DNA of 64,000 bases from Oscillospiraceae bacterium (GTDB lineage Bacteria > Bacillota > Clostridia > Oscillospirales > Oscillospiraceae): the NCBI GenBank assembly GCA_022800525.1, contig JAAWQM010000003.1:16072-80071 (forward strand), given 5' to 3'. The position numbers and the translations under genes were made by a program. The notes beneath the pieces were generated by a model. That model was not told the origin of the DNA. It worked only from the letters and a program-made list of their open reading frames with translations, and did no database searches. Of the stretch, positions 21,614-29,917 are shown piece by piece (within the stretch, counting starts at the first letter, position 1; every line of letters begins with the position of its first letter).

Positions 21614-21642
21614 CAAATATTATATTTGAGAGTACTATTATA
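21614..21642 (-). promoter_or_regulatory. -10 element and palindromic operator of the LUD operon
   Basis: A minus-strand TATAAT occupies 21642-21637. About nine bases downstream lies the palindrome CAAATAT-T-ATATTTG (21614-21628), placed where transcription should start, a position typical of a repressor site. It also contains a second TATAAT on the minus strand. No good -35 was seen. Confidence 0.5.
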
Positions 21643-21724
21643 CCATCCCGCCGGGAAAAACGCCAGTCCTAAAACGCAGATGCGCGGAAATCCGTTTCTA
21701 TGCCGCCGGACCTTACGGTACGGA

Positions 21725-21765
21725 AAATCCCCTCCAGGGCGGATGCTCAATCCGCCCTGGAGGGG
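21725..21765 (-). terminator. Rho-independent terminator of uvrC
   Basis: Perfect 16-base arms CCCCTCCAGGGCGGAT (21729-21744) and ATCCGCCCTGGAGGGG (21750-21765) with a 5-base loop. On the minus strand the stem is followed by ATTTTCC. It lies just downstream of the uvrC stop. Confidence 0.85.
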
Positions 21766-21776
21766 GCCGCGCCGGC

Positions 21777-23603
21777 TCATTCGTCTCCAGCCGAATGGGC
21801 CCACTGGTATACTGCCGCCGCAGTGTTTTTCGGCACGACGGCCTGCAATTCCTCCAGAGACGCCTCGCGGATGGCCTTGAGGCTCTTGAAGCGCTTCAGC
21901 AGGGCGCTGCGCCGGACCTCCCCGACGCCGGGAATGGCGTCCAGGGTGGAGCCCCGCACGGACTTCCCATGGCTTTCGCGGTTGAAGGTGATGGCGAAGC
22001 GGTGGGTCTCCTCCTGGATGCGTCCGATGAGGGCGAACACCGCCTGGGTTCCCTTGACGCCGATTTCCCGGCCCTCCGGCGTGACCAGCGCCCTGGTGCG
22101 GTGGCGGTCGTCCTTCACCATGCCGAAAACAGGAATTGCCAGCCCGAAGCGCTCCGTCACCCGGCGGGCGACCTTCGCGTGCTGCTCGCCGCCGTCGATA
22201 AGCAGCACGTCCGGCAGGGGCATAAATTTCTTATCCTGCTCCATATAATGGGTGAGCCGCCTTGTCAGGACCTCCTCCATGGACTTGTAGTCGTCGGGAT
22301 GCCCGTCCAGGCCCCTGATGCGGAAGCGGCGGTAGCGGTCCTTGGCGGGCCTGGAGCCGTGGAACACCACCATGGAGGCCACAATGTCGTCCGCGCCGGT
22401 GTTGGAGATGTCATAGGACTCCATCCACTCCGGCGGCTCAGGCAGCCCCATCAGCCTGCCCAGCAGCTCCAGCGTCTTGTCTGTGCGCTCCTGGCTGGAG
22501 GTCTGGCGCTCCGCTTCCTCCCTGGCGTTGGTTTCCGCCATTTGCAGCACCTGGGCCCGCTCCCCCCGCTGAGGGACCCTGAGCGCCGTCCTGCGCCCCG
22601 CTTTCTCCGTCAGAAGCTGTTCCAATACCTCCTGGTCCTCGATCCCGGCAGGCAGGCAGATCTCCCTGGGCAGCACGGACCGTCCGCCGTAATATTGCAG
22701 CAGCAGGGCGGAGAGGATCTCCGCCGGATCGTCCAGCGCGGAGGCGGAGAACAGCTCCGCCTCCCGGCCGGTCAGTTGGCCGTCCTCATAGTGGAGCACC
22801 GCATAGCAGCATTTCGCGCCCAGGTACAGCCCCCACACGTCCGTGTCGGCGCAGACCCCGGCCAGAACCTTCTGCCGTTTGGTGAGGACCTTGATGGCGT
22901 TGACCCGGTCCCGCAGGACCGCGGCCTCCTCGAAGCGCAGTTCCGCCGCCGCCGCCTCCATCTCCTCCATCAGACGGGCGGTGACCAGCCGGACCTTGCC
23001 CTCCAGCAGCTGGACGGCCAGCTCAATCCGGCGGTTGTACTCCTCCTCCGTCATCTCCTTCCGGCAAAAGCCGTCGCAGCGGCCCATGTGGTGGTTCAGG
23101 CAGGGCCGCTCCTTCCCGATGTCCCGGGGGAAGGTCCTGGAGCAGGTGGGCAGGCGCAGGGCGGCCCGGATGGCGTCCAGGGCGGAGCGGGTCTCCTGCC
23201 GCATCCCGTAGGGGCCGAAATACCTGGCCCCGTCGTCGCAGACCCGGCTGACGATGGAAAATTTGGGATAAGCCTCCCGGCTGAGGCGGACGAAGGGGTA
23301 GCCCTTGTCGTCCTTCAGGAGGATGTTGTACCGGGGCATATATTGCTTGATGAGGGCATTCTCCAGCACCAGGGCCTCGAACTCGCTGCCCACAATGATG
23401 GTGTCGAAGTCGTCCACCAGCCCCACCATGGTGTGAGTCTTCAGGTTGTGGCCCCGGCCCGTCTGGAAATACTGGCTCACCCGGTTTTTCAGCTTTTTCG
23501 CCTTGCCCACATAGATGACCTCGCCGTCCGCGCCGTGCATCAGGTACACGCCGGGGGCCAGGGGCAGGGTGTTGGCTTTTTCCAGCAGTTCTTCCTTTGT
23601 CAT
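21777..23603 (-). CDS. uvrC: Excinuclease ABC subunit C
   Basis: Makes the dual incisions in nucleotide excision repair together with UvrA and UvrB. It has 608 residues, the normal length. The N-terminal GIY-YIG nuclease reads APGVYLMHGADGEVIYVGKAK, with YVGKAK at about 32-37. A zinc-type Cys cluster around CSRTFPRD...PCLNHHMGRCDGFC is present. The UvrB-contacting UVR region contains MEEMEAAAAELRFEEAAVLRDRV, and the RNase H-like domain reads ESYDISNTGADDIVASMVVF and VLIDGGEQH. The C-terminal helix-hairpin-helix region is LDAIPGVGEVRRSALLKRF. The start ATG overlaps the stop of the upstream amidohydrolase-like gene by 4 bases (ATGA), so translation is likely coupled. Confidence 0.97.
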   Translation of the reverse strand: MTKEELLEKANTLPLAPGVYLMHGADGEVIYVGKAKKLKNRVSQYFQTGRGHNLKTHTMVGLVDDFDTIIVGSEFEALVLENALIKQYMPRYNILLKDDKGYPFVRLSREAYPKFSIVSRVCDDGARYFGPYGMRQETRSALDAIRAALRLPTCSRTFPRDIGKERPCLNHHMGRCDGFCRKEMTEEEYNRRIELAVQLLEGKVRLVTARLMEEMEAAAAELRFEEAAVLRDRVNAIKVLTKRQKVLAGVCADTDVWGLYLGAKCCYAVLHYEDGQLTGREAELFSASALDDPAEILSALLLQYYGGRSVLPREICLPAGIEDQEVLEQLLTEKAGRRTALRVPQRGERAQVLQMAETNAREEAERQTSSQERTDKTLELLGRLMGLPEPPEWMESYDISNTGADDIVASMVVFHGSRPAKDRYRRFRIRGLDGHPDDYKSMEEVLTRRLTHYMEQDKKFMPLPDVLLIDGGEQHAKVARRVTERFGLAIPVFGMVKDDRHRTRALVTPEGREIGVKGTQAVFALIGRIQEETHRFAITFNRESHGKSVRGSTLDAIPGVGEVRRSALLKRFKSLKAIREASLEELQAVVPKNTAAAVYQWAHSAGDE

Positions 23604-24136
23604 CCGGCATCCTCCGAGGTCAGCAGCTTCATGATATTTTTCCAGGCGATCCGGTCAATCTCTTCATCGGTAAAATCCATCTGGTCCAGGATTTCAAAAT
23701 AAACATCGTAATCCCCATCAGGGAAGTCTGTGCCGAAAACCAGCCGTTCAGGTCCAAAGGCCCGAAGGATACGGTGGGTCTGCTCTATGCCGTACAGACC
23801 GGCCAGCTTGGGCAGGATATACGGCGTCTGCTCAATGAAATACGCCCCGCTGGCTGCCACGTCGGCGAAGGCAAAAAAACGGTCCGGATGCTCCCGTACC
23901 AGCCCGCCCGGAAAGCGGTTGGTCTCATAGGGGTCCTGATAAAACATATTCTGGTCGTTCATGGGCAGCAGCAGGGCTTTTTCGATCCCGAAGCGGTCCA
24001 TCCGCCGCAGATAATCCTCCGTACTGCACTGGGACCAGGGGGCATCCAGCCCTTCGTTGGCGATAAACTGTACCGTCCGTTCGCCGGGCAGCACGTGGAC
24101 GTGGGCGTCGATTTTCCGGTGGGTTCGCCAGCTCAT
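23600..24136 (-). CDS. Amidohydrolase-2-like protein with large internal deletion
   Basis: Protein of 178 residues, while PF04909 metal-dependent hydrolases have about 260-290. The N-terminus is normal (KIDAHVHVLPGE metal motif; YLRRMDRFGIEKALLLPMND), up to HPDRFFAFADV. The sequence then jumps directly to what is normally the late barrel strand (IEQTPYILPKL, RILRAFGPERLVFGTDFPDGD). About 90-100 residues, with the central His and Lys metal ligands, are missing without breaking the frame. An active enzyme is unlikely. AAAGGAGG precedes ATG 24136, and the gene is translationally coupled to uvrC, which may be why the frame has been kept. Confidence 0.75.
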   Translation of the reverse strand: MSWRTHRKIDAHVHVLPGERTVQFIANEGLDAPWSQCSTEDYLRRMDRFGIEKALLLPMNDQNMFYQDPYETNRFPGGLVREHPDRFFAFADVAASGAYFIEQTPYILPKLAGLYGIEQTHRILRAFGPERLVFGTDFPDGDYDVYFEILDQMDFTDEEIDRIAWKNIMKLLTSEDAG

Positions 24137-24297
24137 AGGGGGGCCTCCTTTCCATTGGTAAAAAAGGATAAAGTTCAAGGCTGCCTGGGCAGAGCTTGCG
24201 CTGCCGGGACAGTCGTTGGGCCATAGGCCCAATGCCGTCCCTGCAAGGCGGCGCTGCGCCTCTGGTGGGGGCGGGCAAAAGTCCGGCACAAAGAACA
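24137..24297. repeat. Intergenic palindromes upstream of the uvrC operon
   Basis: Between the amidohydrolase start and the HPr terminator lie TTGGGCC-ata-GGCCCAA (near 24218-24234), a CAGCGC-like stem around 24190-24212 and GGCGGCGCTGCGCC near 24247. No coding sequence with a ribosome binding site was seen. Confidence 0.45.
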
Positions 24298-24332
24298 TAA
24301 AAAGACTGCTTCGTCACCGAAACAGTCTTTCA
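24298..24332 (-). terminator. Terminator of the HPr gene
   Basis: AAAGACTG (24301-24308) pairs with CAGTCTTT (24323-24330); on the minus strand the stem runs into TTTTTATG. It lies about 20 bases downstream of the HPr stop. Confidence 0.75.
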
Positions 24333-24350
24333 TCCGCCAGAGATGGTGTT

Positions 24351-24617
24351 TTACTCGCCGAACTCGCCGGAACGAACCAGCTCGGCCAGGGCTTCCACAG
24401 CTTCCTTCTCATCGGAGCCGTCGGCGATCAAGGTGATGGTGGTACCCTTGACGATCCCCAGGGACAGAACGCCCAACAGACTCTTGGCGTTGACCCGGCG
24501 TTCATCCTTCTCAACCCAGATGCCGCTCTTGAACTCGTTCGCCTTGCGGATGAAGTAGGTGGCGGGTCTTGCGTGCAGACCGACCTCGTTGTTGATAGTG
24601 ACTTCCTGAGTATACAT
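24351..24617 (-). CDS. ptsH: HPr phosphocarrier protein
   Basis: Small phosphotransferase-system carrier of 88 residues that passes phosphate from enzyme I to sugar-specific EIIA. The active-site His15 sits in GLHARPAT, and the HPr-kinase target Ser46 is in NAKSLLGVLSLG. Both sites are present, so it can serve in transport as well as in CcpA-type carbon control, unlike Crh, which lacks His15. It is monocistronic with a clear promoter and terminator; no enzyme I gene is adjacent. The beta-glucoside PTS at 45-47 kb would depend on such a carrier. A ribosome binding site GAGGAG lies upstream of the ATG. Confidence 0.95.
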   Translation of the reverse strand: MYTQEVTINNEVGLHARPATYFIRKANEFKSGIWVEKDERRVNAKSLLGVLSLGIVKGTTITLIADGSDEKEAVEALAELVRSGEFGE

Positions 24618-24683
24618 ATACCTTTATCTCCTCTTCAATCTCAATCTGCATATGGACAACCAACGGGATTTACGGATATTCTT

Positions 24684-24712
24684 ATGTTAGCAAATTTCCA
24701 CTTCCCCGTCAA
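24684..24712 (-). promoter_or_regulatory. Promoter of ptsH
   Basis: On the minus strand TTGACG (24712-24707), a 17-base spacer and TAACAT (24689-24684). The leader is about 60 bases. The rest of the 343-base gap to pheT (24713-24960) is AT-rich then GC-rich; I see no gene in it. Confidence 0.7.
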
Positions 24713-24960
24713 CGTCACATTCCACAAATTTATTTGCCCCAAACATCAATTCTCCATACGGATTTGTGGGAAAATTTATGAACACGGCAGGATTTCTTCC
24801 AGATATTGACACGGGTTTCACAGGATGCTAATTTTTTCCAGGGAGAAAGAGAATATTCCCGGCTCCCACAGCCTATGCGCCGGGGGCGGAAAACGTGCGG
24901 GAGCGAGCCGCCCTCCGCCCGGACGGTCCGCTGAGACCGGGCGAAGGACGGCGGATGGAT

Positions 24961-27654
24961 TTACCGCAGGACCGCGCCCAGCTGGGCCTCCAGGGCGGCC
25001 AGGATGGTCTTGACCTCCTCATCGGCCTCGGCGGCCACGATGCTGCGGTCATCCGCCCGGATGGTCAGGCTGAACGCCACGGACTTGCTGTCCCCGGCGA
25101 TGCCCTTGCCGCGGTAGACGTCGAAGAGGGCCACGTCCCGCAGCAGCCTGCCACCCGCCTTGCGGATGCAGCTCTCCAGCGCGCCTACGGTGACCTCCTC
25201 CCTGCATACCACGGCGATGTCGCGGGCGACGGCGGGGAAGCGGGGCAGGGGCGTGTACTCCACGCCGGGACCCTGGCTCTCCAGCAGGGCTTCGAAGCTG
25301 AGCTCGGCGCAGTACAGCGCTTCCTCCACGCCGTAGTTGGCGGCTACGGCGGGATGAATCTGCCCCACTACGCCCAGCAGCTTCTCCCCGGCGTACACAC
25401 CGGCGCAGCGTCCGGGGTGATAGGACGGGTCGGCAGAGCAGGCAGTAAAGGTGACGTCCGGCGTCCGCAGGTCCTTCAGAACAGCTTCCACCACGCCCTT
25501 TATGGAGAAAAAGTCAAAGCTCTCGCCGTAAGCGCCCAGGGTGAGCAGCTTCGGCTCGTTGGCAAGCCCGTCAGGGCCGCCGGGGAGATAGACCCTGCCA
25601 ATTTCATAAAGGCGGACGTCCTTGTTGCGGTTGTTGTAGTTCTTTGCCAGAATCTCAAGCATGGAGGGCAGGGTGGTGGTGCGCATGATGGACGTGTCCT
25701 CGCCCAGAGGGTTGAGGATTTTCAGGCTCTGGCGCAGAGGCTCGTCAGCCGCCCAGCCGATCTTGTCATAGCAGGTGGGAGAGATGAAGGAGTAGGTGAT
25801 GATCTCATCGTACCCGCAGGCGCGGCACAGCTCGCCCAGACGGCGTTCCGCCCGCTGAACAGGGGTGTAGCCGCCCTGGGTGGTCTCGCCCCGCTGGAGG
25901 GTGGAGGGAATGTTGTTGTAGCCGTAGAACCGGGCCACCTCCTCCGCCAGGTCCGCCATGCGCTGCACGTCCCCGCGCCAGGAGGGGACCTTGATAACGC
26001 CCCGTTCCATAGTGGTCTCGAAGCCCAGCCGCTGAAGGTAGGTATACATCACATTTTCCGCAACATCGGTGCCCAGCAGTACGTTGATCTTGTCCGGCTC
26101 CAGCTTCAGCATGGTAGGCTGGGGCACATGGTTCAGCACGTCGATCACGCCGTCCAGCACCTCGCCGGCCCCCAGCATTTCGACAAGCTCGCAGGCCCGG
26201 TTCACGGCGGGGAGGGTATTGAGGGGGTCCAGGCCCTTCTCGAATTTGGCGGACGCCTCGGTGCGCATCCCCAGGGCCAGGGCGGCCTTGCGGATGCAGG
26301 TGCCGTCGAAGTTGGCGGACTCAAAGACCACATCCACGGTGTCGTCCACGATTTCGCTGTTCTCGCCGCCCATGATGCCCGCCAGACCTACGGCCCGGGT
26401 CTCATCGGCGATGACCAGCATATTGGGGTTCAGCTTGCGCACATTGCCGTCCAGGGTGGTCAGCTCCTCGCCCTCTTTTGCCCGCCGGACGATGATCTTG
26501 CCGCCCTTCACGTAGCGGTAGTCAAAGGCGTGCATGGGCTGGCCGTACTCCAGCATGACGTAGTTGGTGATATCGACGATATTGTTGATGGGCCGCACGC
26601 CCATACTCCGCAGACGCTCCCGCATCCACTTGGGGGAGGGGGCAATCTTCACATTGCGGACCATCCGCGCGGTGTACCGGGGGCACAGCTCCGGGTCCGG
26701 TGTCTCCACGTCCAGCAGCTCCGGCAGATTGCCGTCCCCGCCGCCCTTGACCACTGGCTGATGGAAGTAGCAGGGCTTGTCGAAGGTAGCGGACACCTCC
26801 CGGGCCAGACCGATGACGCTCAGGCAGTCGGGCCGGTTGGGGGTGATCTCGAACTCCACCACATGGTCGTCGGCGTTGATAATGGGTTTGATATCGTCGC
26901 CGGGCTTGCAGTCCTCGTGGAGGACGAAAATACCGTCATTGATGCAGTGGGGGAACTCTCTTTGTTCTGCGTGGAGGTCCGCCAGGGTGCAGACCGTGTC
27001 GGTCTTGGTGTTGTAGGCCACCAGATCGCCCACATGAACATTGTCGCAGCGGATGTCAGGACACACCGTGGCGTCCTCTATGTCCATGCAGGTGTGATAG
27101 CTGCCGTCACCCTGGGGGGCACACTCCAGCACCTTGGCGGCCACCACCGGCCCAAAGATCTTATGCCCAGGCTGGATGTCCGCAGGAATGGAGGGCTTTT
27201 CGGGATCAATGGGCTTGTAGTCGTTGAGAAGCGCGGCGGCCTCGATGACGGCGTAGGGGAAATCCCGCTCGTCCAGGCCCAGCTCGCTCAAGGAGCACAG
27301 CATCCCGTTGGAGGGGACGCCCCGCAGCTTGCCCTTCTCAATCTTTTTCCCGCCGGGAAGCATGGCCTTGTGCAGGGCCACGGGCACCATGTCCCCCTCA
27401 TGGATGTTCCACGCCCCCGTCACGATCTGGACGGGCTCGTCCCGCCCCACGTCCAGCTGGCAGACCCACATGTGGTCGCTGTCCGGGTGGCGCTCCATCT
27501 TCTTGATGCGGCCCGCCACCACGTTTTTGATCTCCGCCCCCAGGTCCTCCGTGGTCTCCACCTTGGAGCCGGAGAGCGTCATGGCCTCCGCAAATTCTCT
27601 GTCATCGGCCTCAACGGTCACGAACTCGCTGAGCCATTTTCTGCTTAATTTCAT
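24961..27654 (-). CDS. pheT: Phenylalanyl-tRNA synthetase beta subunit with duplicated OB region
   Basis: Beta chain of the (alpha-beta)2 PheRS, which charges tRNA-Phe. It is 897 residues against the usual 790-810. Order: N-terminal tRNA-binding EMAPII-like OB domain (about 40-135), B3/B4 editing domain (VEFEITPNRPDCLSV near 266-280), B5 domain, catalytic-like core and C-terminal anticodon-binding FDX-ACB domain. The excess lies at about 137-238. That stretch (GPVVAAKVLECAP ... NVHVGDLVAYNTK ... REFPH) aligns by eye with the first OB domain (KNVVAGRIKKMER ... NIHEGDMVPVALH ... RDFPY), so it looks like an internal duplication. The start ATG 27654 follows an AAGGAG; the ORF-track start at 27816 is too early. 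Confidence 0.95.
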   Translation of the reverse strand: MKLSRKWLSEFVTVEADDREFAEAMTLSGSKVETTEDLGAEIKNVVAGRIKKMERHPDSDHMWVCQLDVGRDEPVQIVTGAWNIHEGDMVPVALHKAMLPGGKKIEKGKLRGVPSNGMLCSLSELGLDERDFPYAVIEAAALLNDYKPIDPEKPSIPADIQPGHKIFGPVVAAKVLECAPQGDGSYHTCMDIEDATVCPDIRCDNVHVGDLVAYNTKTDTVCTLADLHAEQREFPHCINDGIFVLHEDCKPGDDIKPIINADDHVVEFEITPNRPDCLSVIGLAREVSATFDKPCYFHQPVVKGGGDGNLPELLDVETPDPELCPRYTARMVRNVKIAPSPKWMRERLRSMGVRPINNIVDITNYVMLEYGQPMHAFDYRYVKGGKIIVRRAKEGEELTTLDGNVRKLNPNMLVIADETRAVGLAGIMGGENSEIVDDTVDVVFESANFDGTCIRKAALALGMRTEASAKFEKGLDPLNTLPAVNRACELVEMLGAGEVLDGVIDVLNHVPQPTMLKLEPDKINVLLGTDVAENVMYTYLQRLGFETTMERGVIKVPSWRGDVQRMADLAEEVARFYGYNNIPSTLQRGETTQGGYTPVQRAERRLGELCRACGYDEIITYSFISPTCYDKIGWAADEPLRQSLKILNPLGEDTSIMRTTTLPSMLEILAKNYNNRNKDVRLYEIGRVYLPGGPDGLANEPKLLTLGAYGESFDFFSIKGVVEAVLKDLRTPDVTFTACSADPSYHPGRCAGVYAGEKLLGVVGQIHPAVAANYGVEEALYCAELSFEALLESQGPGVEYTPLPRFPAVARDIAVVCREEVTVGALESCIRKAGGRLLRDVALFDVYRGKGIAGDSKSVAFSLTIRADDRSIVAAEADEEVKTILAALEAQLGAVLR

Positions 27655-27686
27655 GTATATTTTACTCCTTTGATTACGAAAGAGTG

Positions 27687-27749
27687 TTGGGCTTCGCCCA
27701 AACCCAGCAGGGACGCTGTCCCTGCACCCTGCCGCCTTTGAAAAGGCGG
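27687..27749. repeat. Three consecutive palindromes in the pheS-pheT gap
   Basis: TTGGGC-ttc-GCCCAA (27687-27701), GCAGGGAC-gct-GTCCCTGC (27707-27725) and CCGCCTTT-ga-AAAGGCGG (27732-27749) sit side by side in a 127-base gap. pheS and pheT are normally adjacent, so this looks like an inserted repeat element. None has a T-tail, so read-through into pheT is expected. Confidence 0.6.
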
Positions 27750-27781
27750 GCGAAACTTTTATCCGCGCTGCGCGCCTTTCC

Positions 27782-28807
27782 TCAGAACTGCTCCAGAAAC
27801 CGCACGTCGTTTTCAAAGATCAGCCGCAGGTCGTCGATCTTGAACCGCCGCAGGGCTGTGCGCTCCAGCCCGATGCCGAAGGCCCAGCCGGAGTACACCT
27901 CCGGATCAATGCCGCTCATCTCCAGCACCCTGGGGTGGACCATGCCCGCGCCCAGCAACTCGATCCAGCCCTCGCCCTTGCAGGTGGGGCAGCCCGCGCC
28001 GCCGCACTTGTGGCACTGGATGTCCATTTCGCAGGAGGGCTCGGTGAAGGGGAAGTGGTGGGGCCGGAAGCGAGTAACGGTGCCTTCGCCAAAAAGCTTC
28101 TCCGCCACGGCGTTCAGCGTGCCCTTCAGGTCCGCCATGGTCACGCCCTTGTCGATGACCATGCCCTCCACCTGGTGGAACATGGGGGAGTGGGTGGCGT
28201 CCACCTCGTCCTTGCGGTAGACCCGGCCCGGGGCCACGATGCGGATGGGCAGGGGCATGGTGTCCATGGCCCGGACCTGCATGGGGCTGGTCTGGGAGCG
28301 GAGCATCACCCGGCTGTCCGTGTCAAAATAAAACGTGTCGGACCAGTCCCGGCTGGGGTGGCCCTCCTCGGCGTTGAGACGGTCAAAGTTCAGCTCCGCC
28401 AGCTCCACCTCCGGGCCGTCCATAACGGTGAAGCCCATGCCGATGAAGATGTCCTTCATCTCCTCCAGGGCGATGTTCATGGGGTGCTGGTGGCCGATGA
28501 CGGCCTGCTTGCCGGGAATGGTCACGTCCAGGGCCTCGTCCTTCAGACGCTGCTCCAGGGCGGCGGCCTCCAGCTTTTTCGAGCAGTCCTCCAGCGCGCC
28601 CTCCAGGGCGGCGCGGACGTCGTTGGCCAGCTGGCCCATGACGGGACGCTCCTCCGGGGAGAGCTTGCCCATCATTTTCAGCACAGCTGTCAGCTCGCCC
28701 TTCTTGCCCAGGTATTTCACCCGCAGGGCCTCCAGTCCGGCGGCGTCTGTTGCGGACTGGAAGGCCGAGACTGCGTCGGCCTTGATCTTTGCCAGTTGTT
28801 CTTTCAT
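27782..28807 (-). CDS. pheS: Phenylalanyl-tRNA synthetase alpha subunit
   Basis: Catalytic alpha chain of PheRS, 341 residues, normal length. The N-terminal coiled-coil arm spans about 1-95. Class II motifs follow: motif 1 around HPMNIALEEMKDIFIGMGF, motif 2 around RTSPMQVRAMDTMPLPIRIVAPGRVYRKD with HSPMFHQVEG, and motif 3 GWAFGIGLERTALRRF. The substrate-binding Phe-rich segment is replaced by the usual HHFPFTEPSCEMD, and a CHKCGGAGCPTCKGEGW zinc-ribbon-like stretch is visible. AAAGGAAG precedes ATG 28807. It lies 54 bases downstream of a deacetylase gene, with only a weak hairpin lacking a T-tail between them, so the upstream T-box probably controls it. Confidence 0.97.
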   Translation of the reverse strand: MKEQLAKIKADAVSAFQSATDAAGLEALRVKYLGKKGELTAVLKMMGKLSPEERPVMGQLANDVRAALEGALEDCSKKLEAAALEQRLKDEALDVTIPGKQAVIGHQHPMNIALEEMKDIFIGMGFTVMDGPEVELAELNFDRLNAEEGHPSRDWSDTFYFDTDSRVMLRSQTSPMQVRAMDTMPLPIRIVAPGRVYRKDEVDATHSPMFHQVEGMVIDKGVTMADLKGTLNAVAEKLFGEGTVTRFRPHHFPFTEPSCEMDIQCHKCGGAGCPTCKGEGWIELLGAGMVHPRVLEMSGIDPEVYSGWAFGIGLERTALRRFKIDDLRLIFENDVRFLEQF

Positions 28808-28861
28808 CTGTACTTTCTTCCTTTCAGAATGTAGGCCGTCGCAGACGGCCGGAGATCGTGA

Positions 28862-29884
28862 TTACTTCATGGGGAGGAGGCTGCTGAGGGGGACGTCCAT
28901 GGCCACGTTGCACCGGTTCATATCATAGAGCCCCTTGGAGATGTCCCAGCTGCCATGGTAAGTGGTTACAGTGACAGAAAAGTTTTCCTTCAGGAAATCG
29001 CTGGCCCATGCCTCCTTCTGCCCGTGGGGATAGGCGAAAAACAGCACATCCGTCCCCACGTTTTCCTCAATGAGGTTAATGCTGGTCTGGAGGTCGGTGA
29101 AGACGCGGGCCTCATAGTCCTCCCGGGCTTCGTCCTCCGCCCGCTTGATACCTCTGGGGGAGTCAGTGTGACAGTTATAGGTGTGGGAGCCGATCTCCAC
29201 CAGCCCGGATTGGACCATCTCCCTGCAGTCCTCCCAGGTCAGGTGTCCGGAATCCATGTGGAACTGGTGGTTCACAATGAGGGAAATAACGGCCTTGGCC
29301 TGGAACTCCTGCAATATCGGATAGGCGATGGTGTAGTTGTTTTGGTAGCCGTCGTCAAAGGTGAGCATGACCGCCCTTTCCGGCAGGGGGGTCCCCGCCG
29401 CCAGCTCACTGGGGAGAACAGTCGTATAGCCGTTGTCCGCCAGCCATTGCAGGTCCTCCCGGAGCCGGGTGTCCGTAAGGGTCCAGGAGTTGCACTTGGT
29501 CCCCTCCGGCACAAAGCTGTGGTACATCAGCACATAAAGCTTGGTGTTCCCGGCGGACTTTACTTCAGCCCCCGGTCTGGAGTCCTCTGGGGGAGACGCC
29601 GGGAGCGGCTGGGCCGGAGCGGAGGGCTCTGAGGGCAGGGCGGCGTCTTCCGCCGGGGCGAAAACCGGCTCCTCCGGCTGCTCGGGACCGCTTCCCCCGG
29701 CGGGGGAGGCGGCCGGCTCTGTCTCAGAACCGGCTGATGGGATGCTGGTGGGAGTTCCAGGCTCCGGCAGGCGGGACTCGTATTCCGCCGGCGGGGGCGC
29801 ATCCCCGCCGCCCTGGCAGGCGGGCAGCATGGTCAGGCAGAGAAGCGCCAAAAATAATACGCACCACTTCTGAAATACTTTCAT
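28862..29884 (-). CDS. Polysaccharide deacetylase (CE4) lipoprotein inside the PheRS operon
   Basis: Extracellular, membrane-anchored protein of 340 residues. Lipobox LPAC at 20-23; Pro/Glu/Ala/Ser-rich linker at 25-112; NodB/CE4 domain at 115-335. The first motif TFDDGY at 175-180 gives the catalytic base and metal Asp; the second reads SHTYNCH at 233-239, with one residue more than the standard H-x3-H. A later HGQKEAW segment resembles motif 3-4 territory. Relatives deacetylate peptidoglycan, chitin or other N-acetyl sugars. ATG 29884 is preceded by AAAGGAG; the ORF-track start at 30007 lies within the T-box. It is the first gene after a Phe-specific T-box and precedes pheS-pheT. Confidence 0.9.
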   Translation of the reverse strand: MKVFQKWCVLFLALLCLTMLPACQGGGDAPPPAEYESRLPEPGTPTSIPSAGSETEPAASPAGGSGPEQPEEPVFAPAEDAALPSEPSAPAQPLPASPPEDSRPGAEVKSAGNTKLYVLMYHSFVPEGTKCNSWTLTDTRLREDLQWLADNGYTTVLPSELAAGTPLPERAVMLTFDDGYQNNYTIAYPILQEFQAKAVISLIVNHQFHMDSGHLTWEDCREMVQSGLVEIGSHTYNCHTDSPRGIKRAEDEAREDYEARVFTDLQTSINLIEENVGTDVLFFAYPHGQKEAWASDFLKENFSVTVTTYHGSWDISKGLYDMNRCNVAMDVPLSSLLPMK

Positions 29885-29917
29885 CTTAAAAACTCCTTTG
29901 TACTTGTCAGGGGACGG

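Noticed and set aside
24895-27648. Plus-strand ORF of 917 codons antisense to pheT
   Set aside because: Composition of an antisense shadow (His/Gly/Val/Leu-rich); pheT on the other strand has full family motifs.
28808-28861. GGCCGTC-tgc-GACGGCC hairpin as a terminator between the deacetylase and pheS
   Set aside because: Short stem without a T-tail on the minus strand; does not convincingly end the T-box transcript.
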